Below, one piece after another: positions 15,350 through 30,300 of a stretch of 64,000 nucleotides of DNA; position 1 is the stretch's first letter, and each line of letters opens with the position of its first letter. The notes below the pieces were generated by a model. The model was not told the origin of the DNA and did no database searches. It worked only from the letters and a program-made list of their open reading frames with translations. The stretch comes from Superficieibacter electus (GTDB lineage: Bacteria; Pseudomonadota; Gammaproteobacteria; Enterobacterales; Enterobacteriaceae), in the NCBI RefSeq assembly GCF_002915575.1, contig NZ_PQGD01000025.1, forward strand, positions 1 through 64,000, read 5' to 3'. Made by a program: the position numbers and the translations under genes.

Positions 15350-18300
15350 ATGGTATCGATATCTGTTATCTCTGCTTTGACTGGCGTAGAAACATCAACC
15401 ACCGCCTCTGAAGTCACCTTAAGCCATCCCGCCATTGTAAAACTTCAGGTAGCGCGAGCAGATATCGCCTCCTTAGCCCGTAATAACAACGACTTAATCG
15501 TTCACCTGCACTCGGGTGAAACCATCGCCATTAAAAACTTTTACCTTGCCGAGGGCGACACCAAAAGTTTACTGGTGCTGGAAGATGGCCAGGGCGCACT
15601 GTGGTGGGTGGAAGATCCTGCGGCAGCCGGACTTAATTTTGTGCAAATTGGCAGTATCGACGATCTGCTGGTAACGGCAGGCGCGGGCGCGGCGGCCTCG
15701 GATGGCGCAGCGCCGGTGTGGCCCTGGGTGCTCGGCGGCCTGTTGGGCGGCGGCGGTCTGGCGGCGGTTGCGGCCTCCCGCGGTGGAGGCGGCAGTGACG
15801 ATGATAATTCGCAGAACACCACGCCACCCCCCGGCAGCGAGACGGGAACAGGAGAAGACAACACCCCACCTGGTGCCCCGGAAAATCTGGTTATCAGCGA
15901 CGATGGTAAAACGATCACCGGCAGCGCCGAACCCGGCAGTACCATCACGGTAACCGACGGCAACGGCACGATTATCGGGACCGGAACCACCGGCAGCGAC
16001 GGAAACTTCACGGTCGATCTGGATACGCCGCAAACCGACGGCAAACCTGTCGAGGTAGTCGCCACCGATCCCAGTGGCAATACCGGCCCGTCAGCCAGCA
16101 TCGATACCCCGGACCTGACGGCACCCGATGCGCCAACCAGTTTACTGATCAACGATGACGGCACGACCCTGACCGGCAGGGCAGAAGCCGGGAGTACGGT
16201 GCGCGTCACCGATGCCAGCGGCAACCTTCTCGGCACGGCGGTAACGGATGCTGACGGTCATTTTCAGGTCACGCTGAACCCGGCGCAAACGCACGGTGAA
16301 ACGCTCAACGTCAGCGCGACCGATGCAGCAGGCAATATCAGTCCCTCTGCGACAGTTGTCGCACCGGATCTGGTTACCCCGGAGGACGGGACGTTAGACA
16401 GCGTCGTGGACGATACAGGCGCAATTACCGGCGAGCTGCGTAATGGTCAGCTTACCGACGATACCCGTCCGACCCTGAATGGCAGCGGTGAGCCCGGCAC
16501 GACGGTGACCGTTTACGATAACGGCACCGCGATTGGCAGTACCCAGGTTGATGCCAGCGGCGCATGGCGCTTTACCCCCGACACCGCGCTGTCTGAAGGC
16601 GCACATATTTTGACCGTCTCCTTCGGCAATAGCGGGACGTTCTCAGAACCCTTTACCCTGGTTATTGATATTACGCCGCCTCCTGCGCCGACCGACCTCC
16701 TCACCTCAGAGGACGGTACGACCGTTACGGGCAGCGCCGAGGCGGGAAGCACCGTTACCATCACCGACGCCAGCGGCAATGTTCTTGGCAGCGGCACCGC
16801 CGAAAGCAACGGCAGTTTCACGATTGGCATCACACCGGCGCAGACTAATGGCGAGCCGCTGACGGCCATCGCCCAGGATGCCGCCGGGAATACCGGTCCT
16901 TCTGCATCCTTCAGCGGCTCAGCGTCGCTGTACCCTGATGTGCCAACGATCGTCAGCGCCCTTGACGATGCCGGAACCCTGACCGGGCTTCTGGGCAATG
17001 GTCAGATCACCGACGATGCCACTCCGACCCTCAGCGGCGACGGTGAGCCAGGCGCAACCATTACGCTCTACAGCGACGATGCGATCATCGGCACCACGCA
17101 GGTGGATGCCAGCGGGCACTGGAGTTTTACCCCGCTCGCCGCGCTGGGGGAAGGCGAACACCGCTTTACCGCCACCGCGACTAACGCCAGCGGCACCAGC
17201 GGTGCGTCCACGACGTTTACGCTGACGGTCGATCTCACGCCGCCTGCGGCCCCCAACGGGCTGACGATTTCTGATGATGGTACTGCGCTGACGGGTAATG
17301 CCGAAGCGGGCAGTACCGTCACGGTCACCGACGGTAACGGTCAGTCGGCTGGCAGCGTGGTGGTCGGCGCTGACGGCAGCTTCACCATTCCGCTTGATCC
17401 GCCGCAGACCAACGGCCAGACGCTGAATGTGGTCGCCACCGATCCGGCGGGTAACAGTGGCCCGGTGGCAACGGTAACCGCCCCCGTCAGCGCGCCGGAG
17501 GGAACGCCCGTCATCGAGATTGCCCTTGATGATGCCGGACCGATTGTTGGCTCGCTGACCAGTGGTCAGCGCACCGACGATACCACCCCAACGCTTAGCG
17601 GCAGCGGCACGCCTGACGCAACCCTGACAGTTTATGATAACGGCGTTGAAATCGGTTCCGTGACGATTGGCAGCGATGGACGCTGGAATTTCACCCCTGA
17701 TACACCGCTGGGCAATGGCAGCCATGCACTGACCGTCACCGCCACCGATGCGCAAGGTAACGTTAGCCCGGCTTCCGGCGCATTTACGCTGATTATTGAT
17801 ACTGACGCGCCAGCTGTACCCGTATTTATCAGCCTGACCGATGATGCGGGAACCGTTACCGGGCCGCTGATTGACGGCCAGGTAAGCGACGATACCCGGC
17901 CAACCTTTACCGGGCGCGGCGAGCCTGGCAGCACCATCACGCTGTATGACAACGACTCGGTTATCGGCCTGGCTACGGTCGATCCTGCCGGGAGCTGGAC
18001 CTTTACCCCTGCCGACGCGCTGACCGACGGCAGCCATCGTTTTACCATTACCGCCACCGATGCGGTAGGCAATACCAGCGCCGTGTCAGCGCCGTGGACC
18101 GTTATCATTGATACTACCGCGCCGGATACTCCCGCCGTGCCAGCGGCAGCGGACGCGTCCGGGTCTCTTACCGGCCCGATTACAGAAGGCCAGACCACCG
18201 ATGAAACGCGCCCTGTGCTGAGCGGCAGCGGCGAACCCGGCGCTACCGTGAGTCTGTACGATGGCACCACGCTGCTGGGAACCACCGTGATCGCCGACGA

Positions 18301-21300
18301 CGGCGGCTGGCAGTTTACGCCAGTGACGCCGCTGGCTGAGGGTGCTCATGCGCTGACCGTCACCGTCACCGATATCGCCGGCAACACCAGCCAGCCATCA
18401 GCACCGCTTAATATTGTGGTGGATACTACGCCGCCTGCCGCGCCAGACGGTCTCATCACCTCTGAAGATGGTACCACCGTGACCGGCAGCGCCGAGGCGG
18501 GCAGTACCGTCACCATTACTGACGCCAGCGGCAACGTGCTCGGCAGCGGGACGGCCGGGGATAACGGCAGTTTCAGCATCGGTATTGTTCCGGCGCAGAC
18601 CAATGGCGAAACCCTGACCGCTACCGCCCGTGACGTTGCAGGCAATGACGGCCCGGCCGCTACCTTCACCGGCTCCACCTCGGGCGTTCCCGACGTCCCG
18701 GTACTGGTCTCCATTGTGGATGATGTGGGCAGCATCACCGGTAATCTGACTGACGGGCAGACCACTGACGATACCACGCCCACCCTGAACGGTACCGGCG
18801 AACCTGACGCGACCATTACGGTGTACAGCAACGGCGTCGCCATCGGTACCACGACGGTGGACGGCGCTGGCAACTGGCGCTTTACGCCTTCGCCCGCGCT
18901 GGCAGAAGGGGAAAATACCTTCACCTTCACGCTGACCGCCACTAACGGCAACGGCACCAGCGGCGTCTCGCAACCGCTGACCCTGATTGTTGATACCACC
19001 CCGCCCGCCGCGCCCGAGGATCTGTCAGTTTCTGAGGATGGCGTCACGCTCACCGGGTCGGCGGAAGCTAACAGCACGGTGACCATCACCGATGCCAACG
19101 GCAACCTGATAGGTACCGGTGTCGCTGGCCCCGACGGCACCTTTAGCGCCACGCTGACGCCGCCGCAGGTCAATGGCGAAGCGCTGAGCGCCACGGCTAC
19201 AAACCAGGCAGGCAACGCCGGTCCGGCGGCCAGCGTCAACGCCCCGGACATTACCGCGCCTGCCGCCCCGGACGATCTGGCCGTCTCTGAAGATGGCACT
19301 ACCCTTACCGGCAATGCGGAAGCGGGCAGCACCATCACCGTGACGGACGGCAACGGTCAGCCGCTGGGAACCACCACCGCCGGGCCTGACGGCTCGTTTA
19401 CGCTGCCGCTGACCCCGCCGTTAACCAATGGCGAACCCCTGAACGTGGTGGCCAGCGATCCGGCTGGCAACCCCAGCCCTGCGGCGACAATCAATGCGCC
19501 GGACACCACACCGCCGGAGATCCCCACCCTGGCGGCAGTCACCGACGACAGCGGTCCGCTGACAGGCCCGCTCACCAGCGGGCAAAGCACAGACGATGCA
19601 CGTCCGGTGCTGAACGGCAATAGCGAACCGGGCACCACCATCACCGTTTATGACAACGGTACTCTTCTCGGCACCACGCAAACCGATAATGACGGCAGCT
19701 GGACGTTCACTCCGCCCACCCCGCTGGCAGACGGCAGCCATGCGCTGACGGTTACTGCTACCGATACCGCGAATAACACCAGCGCGCCCGGTCCGGCGTT
19801 TGTCGTGAATGTGGATACCCTCGCGCCGCCAACACCGGCCATTGAGACGATCACCGACAGCGCAGGCACTATCACCGATACGCTGATTACTACCGATCCG
19901 CGCCCGGTGCTGAGCGGCTCGGGTGAAGCTGGCACCACTCTCACCGTTTATGACAACGGCGCGCCAGCAGGCAGCGTGGTGGTGGCCGCCGACGGTAGCT
20001 GGCGGTTTACGCCTGAAAGCGATTTAAGCGAAGGCAATCACACGTTTACGCTCATCGCACAGGACGCCGCAGGCAACACCAGCTCAGCCTCAGCACCGAT
20101 CGACCTTGAAGTGGATCTTACCGCTCCCGACGCGCCTGCCACGCCGGTCATTAACGACAACACCGGGATTTACACCGGTCAGGTGGACGACAGCCAGCCG
20201 ACGGATGAAACGCGCCCGGTGCTTACCGGCAACGGCGAAGCGGGTACGATGATTGCCGCCTGGCGGGGCACCGAAATGCTGGGTACCGCTATGGTCGATG
20301 AGGCGGGCAACTGGAGCCTGACGCCGGATACACCACTGGCGCACGGCATCCACGATTTGCGTTTTACCGCCACCGACCGGGCCGGGAACGTCAGCGAGCC
20401 GTCAGATACGCTGCGCATTAACGTGGAGCTCGTCGCCCCCGCCGCGCCGAGCGAACTGAACGTATCGCTGGATGGCACAACAGTCACCGGTCAGGCGGAA
20501 GCCGGAAACCTGGTGACCATCACCGATGCCAGCGGCAACGTGCTGGGATCGGCGACGGCTGACGATAACGGCGCGTTCTCGGTTAACATTGAGCCTGCGC
20601 AAACCAACGGCGAAACCCTGCTGGCGAGCGCCCGTGATAGCGCCGGAAACCGCGGCCCGGAGGCCGATCTTACCGGTTCCACGTCCGGCTATCCTGACGT
20701 GCCGACGATCCTCTCCGTGTCTGACGATGTGGGAACCATCAAAGGCAATCTGACCAATGGTCAGCACACTGATGATACCCAGCCAACCCTGAGCGGTACC
20801 GGCGAGCCTGAGTCTACCATCACCGTTTACCTTAACGGTGAGGCGGTCGGCAGCGTGCTGGCCGACGCTGCCGGCAACTGGAGCTACACGCCGGAAAATC
20901 CGCTGGCGGAAGGGGAAAATGCTTTTACCTTTACCGTAACGGCCACCAACAATAACGGCACCAGCGGCGAATCCCAACCCTTTACCATCGTGGTAGATAC
21001 CCTCGCCCCGGATGCGCCGGTAATTACCGACGTGCTTGATGATGCAGGCAATATCACCGGCACCCTTACCCGCGGGCAAACCACTGACGATCGCCAGCCG
21101 ACGCTAAGCGGCAGCAGCGAGCCGGGCGCGACCCTGACGTTCTACGATAATGGCGCGCCGGTTGGCAGCGTACAGGCGGATAACAGCGGTAACTGGCGCT
21201 TTACTCCGGCGCAGGCGCTGAGTGAAGGCGATCACAGCATCACCGTTACCGCTACCGACACCGCAGGCAACGTCAGCGATGCCTCCCCTGCCTTTGACTT

Positions 21301-24300
21301 TACGGTCGTGATCACTGCCCCCGCCGCGCCCGCCCTCACCGCGGGCGCAGACGATGCCGGCCCGGGGACCGGGCCGCTGAGCCGCGGGCAAACTACCGAC
21401 GACGCTCAGCCACAACTTAGCGGTACGGCCAGCGCCGGTAGCCAGATCGTGATTTACGATAACGGCGTGCAACTCGGCGGGACCACCGCCAATGGCGACG
21501 GGCGCTGGACCTTCACCCCTGATGCCGCGCTGAGCGAAGGCAACCATGACTTTACCGCCACCGCCGCCGATACCGCAGGCAACGTCAGCGACGCTTCACC
21601 GGTCTTCAGCCTGATCGTTGACCTCACCGCCCCCGATGCACCTGCGCTTCCCACCATCAATGACGACACCGGCAGCATTACCGGGCCGCTGGCTGAGGGT
21701 CAGGCAACCGATGATACGCGTCCAACCCTCAGCGGCACGGGCGAGGCGGGTAGCCTCATCACCCTTTACGATGGCGATACAGTCACCGGCACCGCGATTG
21801 TTGATGATAACGGACAGTGGAGCTTTACCCCGCAGGCCGCGCTGAGCGAAGGTGAGCACGTCCTGACCTTCACCGCCACCGACAGCGCGGGTAACGTGAG
21901 CCAGCCTTCAGCGCCGATCGCGTTTGTAGTGGATACCACGCCGCCTGCCGCCCCAACCGGCCTTGCAATCAGCGAAAACGGCGTTACCGTCACCGGGAAT
22001 GCCGAAGCAGGCAGTCTGGTGACCATCGTTAACGCGGGCGGCACGGTGCTCGGCTCCGCCAGCGCGGGCGATGACGGCGCATTCACTATTGCCATTTCTC
22101 CGGCGCAGACTGCCGGGCAGCCGCTGACGGCCGTCGCCCAGGACAGCGCGGGCAACAGCGGTCCGGCAGCCAGCTTCACCGCCACCACGTCCGGCTTCCC
22201 GGCCGTTCCGGCCATCGTGTCTGCGACCGACGACGTTGGCGCACTGACCGCCCCCCTGAGCAATGGCCAGCCCCCAGACGACACGCGCCCGCAGCTTGCA
22301 GGCACCGCCGCGCCCGGCACATCGTTGACCGTTTATGATAACGGCAACCTGCTGGGCACTGCCCTGACCGGGGCCAACGGTCAGTGGAGCTTTACGCCCG
22401 CGACCGTTCTGGCGGAAGGCTCTCACGCCTTTACGGTCACGGCGACCAACGCTAACGGCACCAGCGCGCCGTCAACGGCCTTTGCCCTGACGGTGGATGT
22501 CAGCGCGCCTGCCGCCCCGATTATCGGCGAGATCCTCGACGACGCAGGCAGCCTGACCGGCCCCATTACCGCCGGACAGCCTGTTGACGATCCGCAGCCT
22601 CGCGTCACCGGCAGCGGTGAACCGGGGACCACGGTAACGCTTTATGACAACGGTACGGCAATCGGCAGCGCCACGGTAAACCCGGACGGAAGCTGGAGCC
22701 TGACCCCCGACGCGCCGCTGGCCGATGGCGAGCACTCCCTGACCGTGGTCGCCACCGACCCGGCAGGCAACGTCGGCCCGGCATCACCGGCGGTCACGCT
22801 GACGGTAGATACGCTTGCGCCTGATGTTCCCGCGATTACGGCGATTATTGATAATCAGGGTCCGGTCACCGGTCCGCTGTCAGAGGCGCAGGCCACTGAC
22901 GCCACGCTGCCGGTGATTAACGGCACTGGCGAGCCGGGCGCTACCATCAGCATTGTGGATAACGGCACGCCCGCCGGTACCGCGCAGGTTAATGAACAAG
23001 GAAACTGGACGTTTACCCCGGCCTCACCACTGAGCGAAGGGCCGCACGCCATCACCGTCATTGCCAGCGACGCGGCAGGTAACGCCAGCGCCCCGTCCGC
23101 CGCCTTTACGTTTACGGTCGATCTGACTGCGCCTGCCGTACCGGCGCTGCCGACGCTGACGGATGATACCGGACCGCTCACCGGCGTTATCGTCAACGGC
23201 GCGCGCACTGATGACAGCCAGCCGACGTTCACCGGCAGCGGCGAAGCTGGCACCACCATCACTTTGTATGATGGCAGCGTCGTCCTCGGTACGGTTCCGG
23301 TTAACGAGGACGGGAGCTGGACCTTTACCCCGACTACCGCGCTGGCGGAGGGAAGTCATGCCCTGACCTTCACTGCTACCGACGCGGTGGGCAACGCCAG
23401 CCAGCCGTCTGCGGCTATTCGTATTGTGGTGGACACCACCGCGCCTGCCGCGCCGGGCGATCTGGCGGTTTCCCCGCAGGGCACCACCGTCACCGGGACT
23501 GCGGAGGCCGGTAGTCTGGTAACCATTACCGATGCCAGCGGTACCGTGGTGCTGGGAAGCGCAACGGCCAATCCTGACGGCACCTTTACGGTCACCATCT
23601 CCCCGGCGCAGACCGCCGGAGAATCTCTGCTGGCGCAGGCTACCGACAGTGCCGGTAACGCCAGCCCCGCCACCGCCTTTACCGCGACCGACTCCGGCTT
23701 CCCGGATGTGCCGGTTATCGTCTCGGTCAGCGATGACGTCGGGCCGGTAGTGGGTAATCTGAGCAACGGTCAGCGCACCGATGATATGCAGCCGACGCTT
23801 ACCGGCACTGGTGAGCCGGGGGCGACCGTCACGATTTACAACAACGGCTCGGCGATTGGCACCGCGCTGACCGACGGCGATGGCAACTGGACGTTTACCC
23901 CAGCCGACCCGCTGCCGGAAGGGGAAAACAGCGTGACCTTTACCGTCACGGCCAGCAACGGTACCGGCACCAGCGACGAATCGCAGCCGTTTACGCTGAT
24001 TGTCGACACCGTAGCGCCGGACGCGCCGGTGATCGGACAAATTATTGATGATGTGGAGGGCGGCACCGGGCCCCTGACCAGCGGCCAGCCGTCGAACGAC
24101 CCGCAGCCAACGCTGAGCGGGACCGCTGAGCCAGGTGCCACCATCACGATTTATGATGGCGTAACCGCCCTGGGCACCGCAGTAACCAACGCCAGCGGCG
24201 TCTGGAGCTTCACGCCGCCTGCGCCGCTCGCCAGCGGGACGCATCCGCTGACGGTGGTGGCGACCGACAGCGCAGGCAACAGCAGCGCGCCTTCAACCGC

Positions 24301-27300
24301 CTTCAACCTGCAAATCGATACCACGCCGCCTGGCGCACCGGTTATCGTCACGGTAACAGATGATATCGCGCCCGGTACCGGCCCCGTCACCAGCGGCCAG
24401 CCGACCAACGATACGCAGCCCCGTTTCAGCGGTACCGCCGCGGCAGGCGCGACCGTCACGCTTTACAGCGATGGCGTGGCGATCGGCAGCGCGCGGGTGA
24501 GCGAAGCGGGCAACTGGACGCTGACACCAGCGCAGCCGCTGAGCGACGGCACGCATGCCATCACGGCGGTCGCCACCGACGCCGCCGGTAACAGCGGGCC
24601 GCTCTCCGCCAGCTTTACGCTGGTGGTCGATATCAGCGGGCCGGACGCGCCGATCCTCACGGCTATCGCTGACGATACCGGGAGCGTTACCGGTGCCGTG
24701 GCGGCGGGCCAGACAACGGATGACACCCGTCCGACGCTGAGCGGGACCGCGGAAGCGAATACCAGCGTTGAGATTTTCGACAACGGCACCGCCATTGGCC
24801 GCGCGGCGGTGAACGCCGACGGCGAGTGGCGCTTCACGCCTGCCACGGCGCTTGCCGAAGGGCCGCACAGCTTTACGTTGGTTGCCACCGATGCCTCCGG
24901 CAACAGCGGCCCGGCCTCGTCGCCTTTTGCCATCACCATCGACACTACCGCCCCGGAAACGCCGCTGATTGACAGCGTCAGCGATGACAGCGGCAGCATT
25001 ACCGGCACGCTCACTAACGGCCAGGCTACCGACGACACCCGCCCGACGCTCAGCGGCAGCGGCGAACCCGGTTCGGTTATCCGCCTGTACGATAACGGCG
25101 TGGAAATCGCTTCGGTGCAGGCCGACGCCGATGGCAACTGGAGCCTGACGCCACAAACGCCGCTGGGCAGCGGCAATCATCCGCTGACGGTCACCGCCAC
25201 CGATGCGGCCGGAAACAGCAGCGCCCCGTCGCCAGTATTTAACGTACTGATTGACGTGAGTGCCCCTGTCGCGCCGGTTATCGCCAGCGTCATTGATGAT
25301 GTTACCGGCGATCCGCAGCCGTTAACCAGCGGCCAGCTTACGCGTGATACGCAGCCTGCGCTGAGCGGAACCACGGAAGCCGGAGCGACCGTGCGCATTT
25401 TCGATAACGGCGAGCAACTGGGCGTCGTTCAGGCAGACGGCAGCGGCAACTGGCAATTTACCCCGCCTGCCGCGCTGGGCGAAGGGACGCATAACCTTAC
25501 CGTCAGCGCCACCGACAGCGCGGGTAATAGCGGCCCGGCATCAACGGCCTTTACGGTGGTTATCGACCTGACTGCGCCGGAGGCTGCCGCGCCGACCATC
25601 ACCGATGATACGGGCCTGATCACCGGGGTGCTGACCGACGGCCAGCGCACTGACGACACGCGCCCGGCGCTCAGCGGCAGCGGCGAACCCGGAAACCGGA
25701 TCGTGCTGTTTGATAACGGCGCTGAGCTGGGCAGTACCACGGTGGGCACCGATGGACAATGGCAATTTACCCCGGACGCGCCGCTGGCCGAGGGTAGCCA
25801 CCGCTTTACCGTGCAGGAAACCGACAGTGTCGGCAACGTCAGCCAGCCATCCGCCGCCGTCACGGTGATTATTGACGTGACGCCGCCGCAGGCAGCGGTT
25901 ATTAACGCCGTCACTGAGGATGGCACCACGGTCAGCGGAACAGCGGAAGCGGGCGCGTTAATTACTATCGTTAACGCCGGAAACGTGCAAATTGGCAGCG
26001 GCGTTGTGGATGCTGATGGCAATTTCACCGTGCGTCTGTCTCCCGCCCAGACCATGAGTCAGCCGCTGGAAGCGCGTATCCAGGACAGCGCCGGTAACGT
26101 CGGCGAACCGACGCCGTTTACCGGGTCCGACTCCGGCCTGCCCGATGCGCCAGCCATTCTCACCGTGACTGATGACGCTGGCGCGCTGACCGGCAGCCTG
26201 AATGCAGGCCAGGCCACTGACGATACGCGTCCGCTGCTGAGCGGAACGGCGGAAGCCAATGCGCAGATTGTGCTGTACAACAACGGCACGGAACTGGGCC
26301 GGGTTCAGGCCGATGCCAGCGGCAACTGGAGCTTTACGCCGCAGACGGCGCTGGCCGACGGTCCGCAACAATTCACCGCCACCGCCACTACCGCAGCGGG
26401 AATCAGCGGGTTTTCTGCTGCCTTCGCCATTGTGGTGGATACCCTCGCGCCTGATGCGCCAGCGGATCTGAGCGTCAGCGCCGACGGCCTTAGCGTCACC
26501 GGCAGCGCGGAAGCAGGCAGCCGCGTCACCATCGCTGATGCCAGTGGCAACCCGCTTGGTAGCGGCATTTCGGGTGAAAACGGCAGCTTCAGCGTCACGC
26601 TTACCGCGCCGCAGACTAACGGCCAGCCGTTAACCGCCATCGCGACCGATGCCGCCGGGAACGCCAGCCCGTCCTCAACCATCCGTGCGACAGATAGCAC
26701 CGCCCCGGATGCGCCAGCCGATCTGGCAATCACTCCGGACGGCAGCGTCGTTACCGGGCGTGCCGAGCCGGGCAGCACGGTTAACATTGTTAACGCCGAC
26801 AATGAAAATGTCGGCAGCGGCACGGCGGATGAGAACGGCGATTTCAGTATCGAACTGACCACCCCGCAAATCACTGGCGAGCCGTTAAGCGCCACGGCTA
26901 CCGACGCCGCTGAAAATACCGGACCGGCAGCGACCGTCACCACGCCGGATCTGACACCACCTGTCGCACCGTCCGGGCTGATCGTTTCCGAAGAGGGCAC
27001 CAGCGTATCAGGCACGGCAGAAGCAGGCAGTACCGTGACGATTACCGGGCCGGGCAACGCACCGCTCGGCAGCGCCACGGCGGATGCCGACGGTCAATTT
27101 ACCGTGACCCTGACCACGCCACAAACCAATGGCGAGCAGCTCAGCGCCACAGCCACGGATGCAGCAGATAACGTCGGTCCCGCCGCTACGGTTAACGCCC
27201 CGGATATTACCGCCCCGCAGCCACCCGCGATCGTAAGCGTAGTGGATGACGTGACAGAGTTCACCGGCGAGCTGACCGACGGGCAAAGCACCAATGATAC

Positions 27301-30300
27301 CCGCCCCACCCTCACCGGGACTGCCGAAGCCAGTGCCACGGTCCGTATCCTTGATAACGGAACCGAGATTGGCTCGGTCACGGCGGATGCCAGCGGCAAC
27401 TGGAATTTCACGCCGGACACCGCCCTGAGCAACGGCGGACATGTCCTCACCGTCACAGCGACCGACGGCGACGGTAACGTCAGCCAGCCTTCCGCCGCCT
27501 GTAGTCTGGTGGTGGACACCGAGATGCCTCAGGTCCCGGCTATCACGCTGGTCACCGATGATATTGCCCCGGTCAGCGGCCCAGTCGCCAGTGGGCAAAG
27601 CACCAACGACCCGCGCCCGACGCTCTCCGGCACCGGCGAAATTGGCTCTACGGTGACGATTTTTGATAACGGCACGGCGATTGGCAGCGCGCAGGTCAGC
27701 GATACCGGAAGCTGGAGCTTCACGCCAGCAGAGGCGCTGGCAGCGGGCGCGCATCGCCTGACGGTCAGCGCCACCGACGGCGTGGGCAATACCAGCGCGC
27801 TTTCCACGCCGTTTACGCTGACGGTGGATACCACCCTCCCGGACGCGCCGGTCATTACAGCCGTCATTGACGACGTCGGCAGCATTACCGGACCATTAAC
27901 CAGCGGCCAGCGGACCGACGACACCCGCCCGGCCCTCAGCGGTACGGCGGAGGCTAACAGCACGGTACGTATTATGGATAACGGCACCCTGATTGGCACC
28001 GTGCAGGCGGGCAATAACGGCGGCTGGAGCTTCACGCCGACCGCCCCGCTGGCCAACGGCGCGCACACCCTGACCGTTACCGCCACCGATGCGGCGGGCA
28101 ACGTCAGCCCGGCGGCGAGCGTTAATCTGACCGTCGACACCCTCGCCCCGGCCGCGCCGACGATTGTCACCGTCACCGATGACGTCGGCAGCGTGACCGG
28201 CACCCTGACGCGCGGGCAGACGACGGACGATACCCGTCCGCTGTTGAGCGGCAACGGCGAACCGGGAGCAACGCTTAATCTGTACGACAATGGCACGCTA
28301 CTCGGTAGCACGATGGTCAGCCCGGCAGGCGACTGGAGCTTTACGCCAGCCACGGCGCTGAGCGAAGGTTCACACGCCCTGACCGCTGTCGCCGTGGACG
28401 TGGCAGGCAATGCCAGCCCCGCCTCCGCCGCGTTTACCATCGTGGTAGATATCACCGCGCCGACGACGCCAGACCTTACCGCCGTGACCGATGATGTGCC
28501 GGAAGGCACCGGCAGCCTTGTGTCCGGTCAACAGACCAACGATACTCAGCCGACCCTGAGCGGCAGCGGCACGCCGGGTGACACCATTACCGTTTTTGAC
28601 GGTGATGATGCGCTGGGTACAACACTGGTGGATATCAATGGTAACTGGAGCTTTACCCCACAGACACCGCTGGGCGTGGGCGGACACAGCTTCACGCTGA
28701 CCGCCACCGATCCGGCGGGGAACGCCAGCGCGCCGTCTGCGCCATTCACCCTTGATGTGCAGACCGCCGTACCTGACACGCCGGTGCTGCTGAGCGTGAA
28801 TGATAATGTCGGGGCCGATGTCGGACCGCTCACCAGTGGCGATTTGACCGATGACAACCTGCCTACCCTCACCGGCACCGCTCCGGCGAATACCACCATC
28901 ACCATTTACAACGATGGCGTGGCGATTGGCACCACGCGTGCGGACGATGAAGGCGGCTGGACCTTTACGCCAGACAGCCCGCTGGCAGACGGCACGTATA
29001 CCCTGACCCTCATCGCCACCGATACGGCAGGCAATATCAGTCTACCGACCGGGGCGTTTGCCCTGACCATTGACGCCAGCGCCCCTGTCGCACCGGTGAT
29101 TACCGCTGTTGAGGATAATGTCGGCCCGTTCACTGCGCCGTTGGCCAGCGGCGGTTTTACCGACGATACTGTGCCGCTGGTCCGTGGCACGGCGGAACCC
29201 GGCAGCACGGTGACCCTTTACGCCAACGATGTTGATATCGGTACCGCCGTGGTGGATGGCACAGGAAACTGGACCTTTACCCCGTCCACGCCGCTGACCG
29301 AAGGAAGCTGGGTTCTGACCGTCAGCGCGGCGGATGCGGCTGGCAACGTCAGCGGCCTCTCTGCACCGTTTACCCTCAACGTGGACCTCACCGCGCCTGA
29401 CGCGCCGGACGATCTGACCACGCCCGGCGACGGCACCTCGGTGTCGGGTACGGCGGAAGCCGGGGCAACGGCAATCGTCAGCGACGGTCTGGGAAATATC
29501 CTTGGACGCGCGGTTGTCGGCGAGGACCGCACCTTTACCGTTCCCCTGACGCCAGCGCAGACCAGCGGCGATCCGCTGACCGTGGTGGTTCAGGATGCGG
29601 CGGGCAATATCAGCCAGCCTGCCATTTTCCCATCGTCCGGCTCAGGCCTGCCGTCGGTGCCGGTGATCACCACCATCACTGATGATGTCGGTACGCTTAC
29701 GGGCAACCTGACCAACGGCCAGAGTACCGATGATAACCAGCTTTCGCTGAGCGGGACCGCGCAGCCGGATGTGCTGGTGACGATCATCGTTGACGGCGCG
29801 ATTGTTGACACCGTGGAGGCCGATGCCAGCGGCGCATGGTCATACGATCTGCCCGCAACGCTTAACGACGGGCCGCACACCTTTGCAGTCAACGCCACCA
29901 ATGCTAACGGCACCGGAGGCACCTCTTCACCGGTGACGATTATCGTTGATACCGCTGCGCCGGATGCCCCGGTCATCGCCCAGGTCACGGACGATGTTGA
30001 GGCGCTGACCGGCACGCTCCTCAACGGACAGATCACCAACGACGCGCAGCCGACGCTGAGTGGCACGGCGGAAGCCGGAGCCACGGTCAGTATTTACGAT
30101 AATGGCGATCTGCTGGACAGCGTGGTGGCGGATGCGCAGGGGAACTGGAGCTTTACGCCTGCGGCGGCGTTAGACGACGGCACCCACGATCTGACGGCTA
30201 TCGCCACCGATACCGCAGGTAATAGCGGCCCGGCCTCGGCACCGTTCACCGTGGTGGTCGATACCCTCGCCCCGCCGCTGCCGGTGCTGACAAGCGTGGT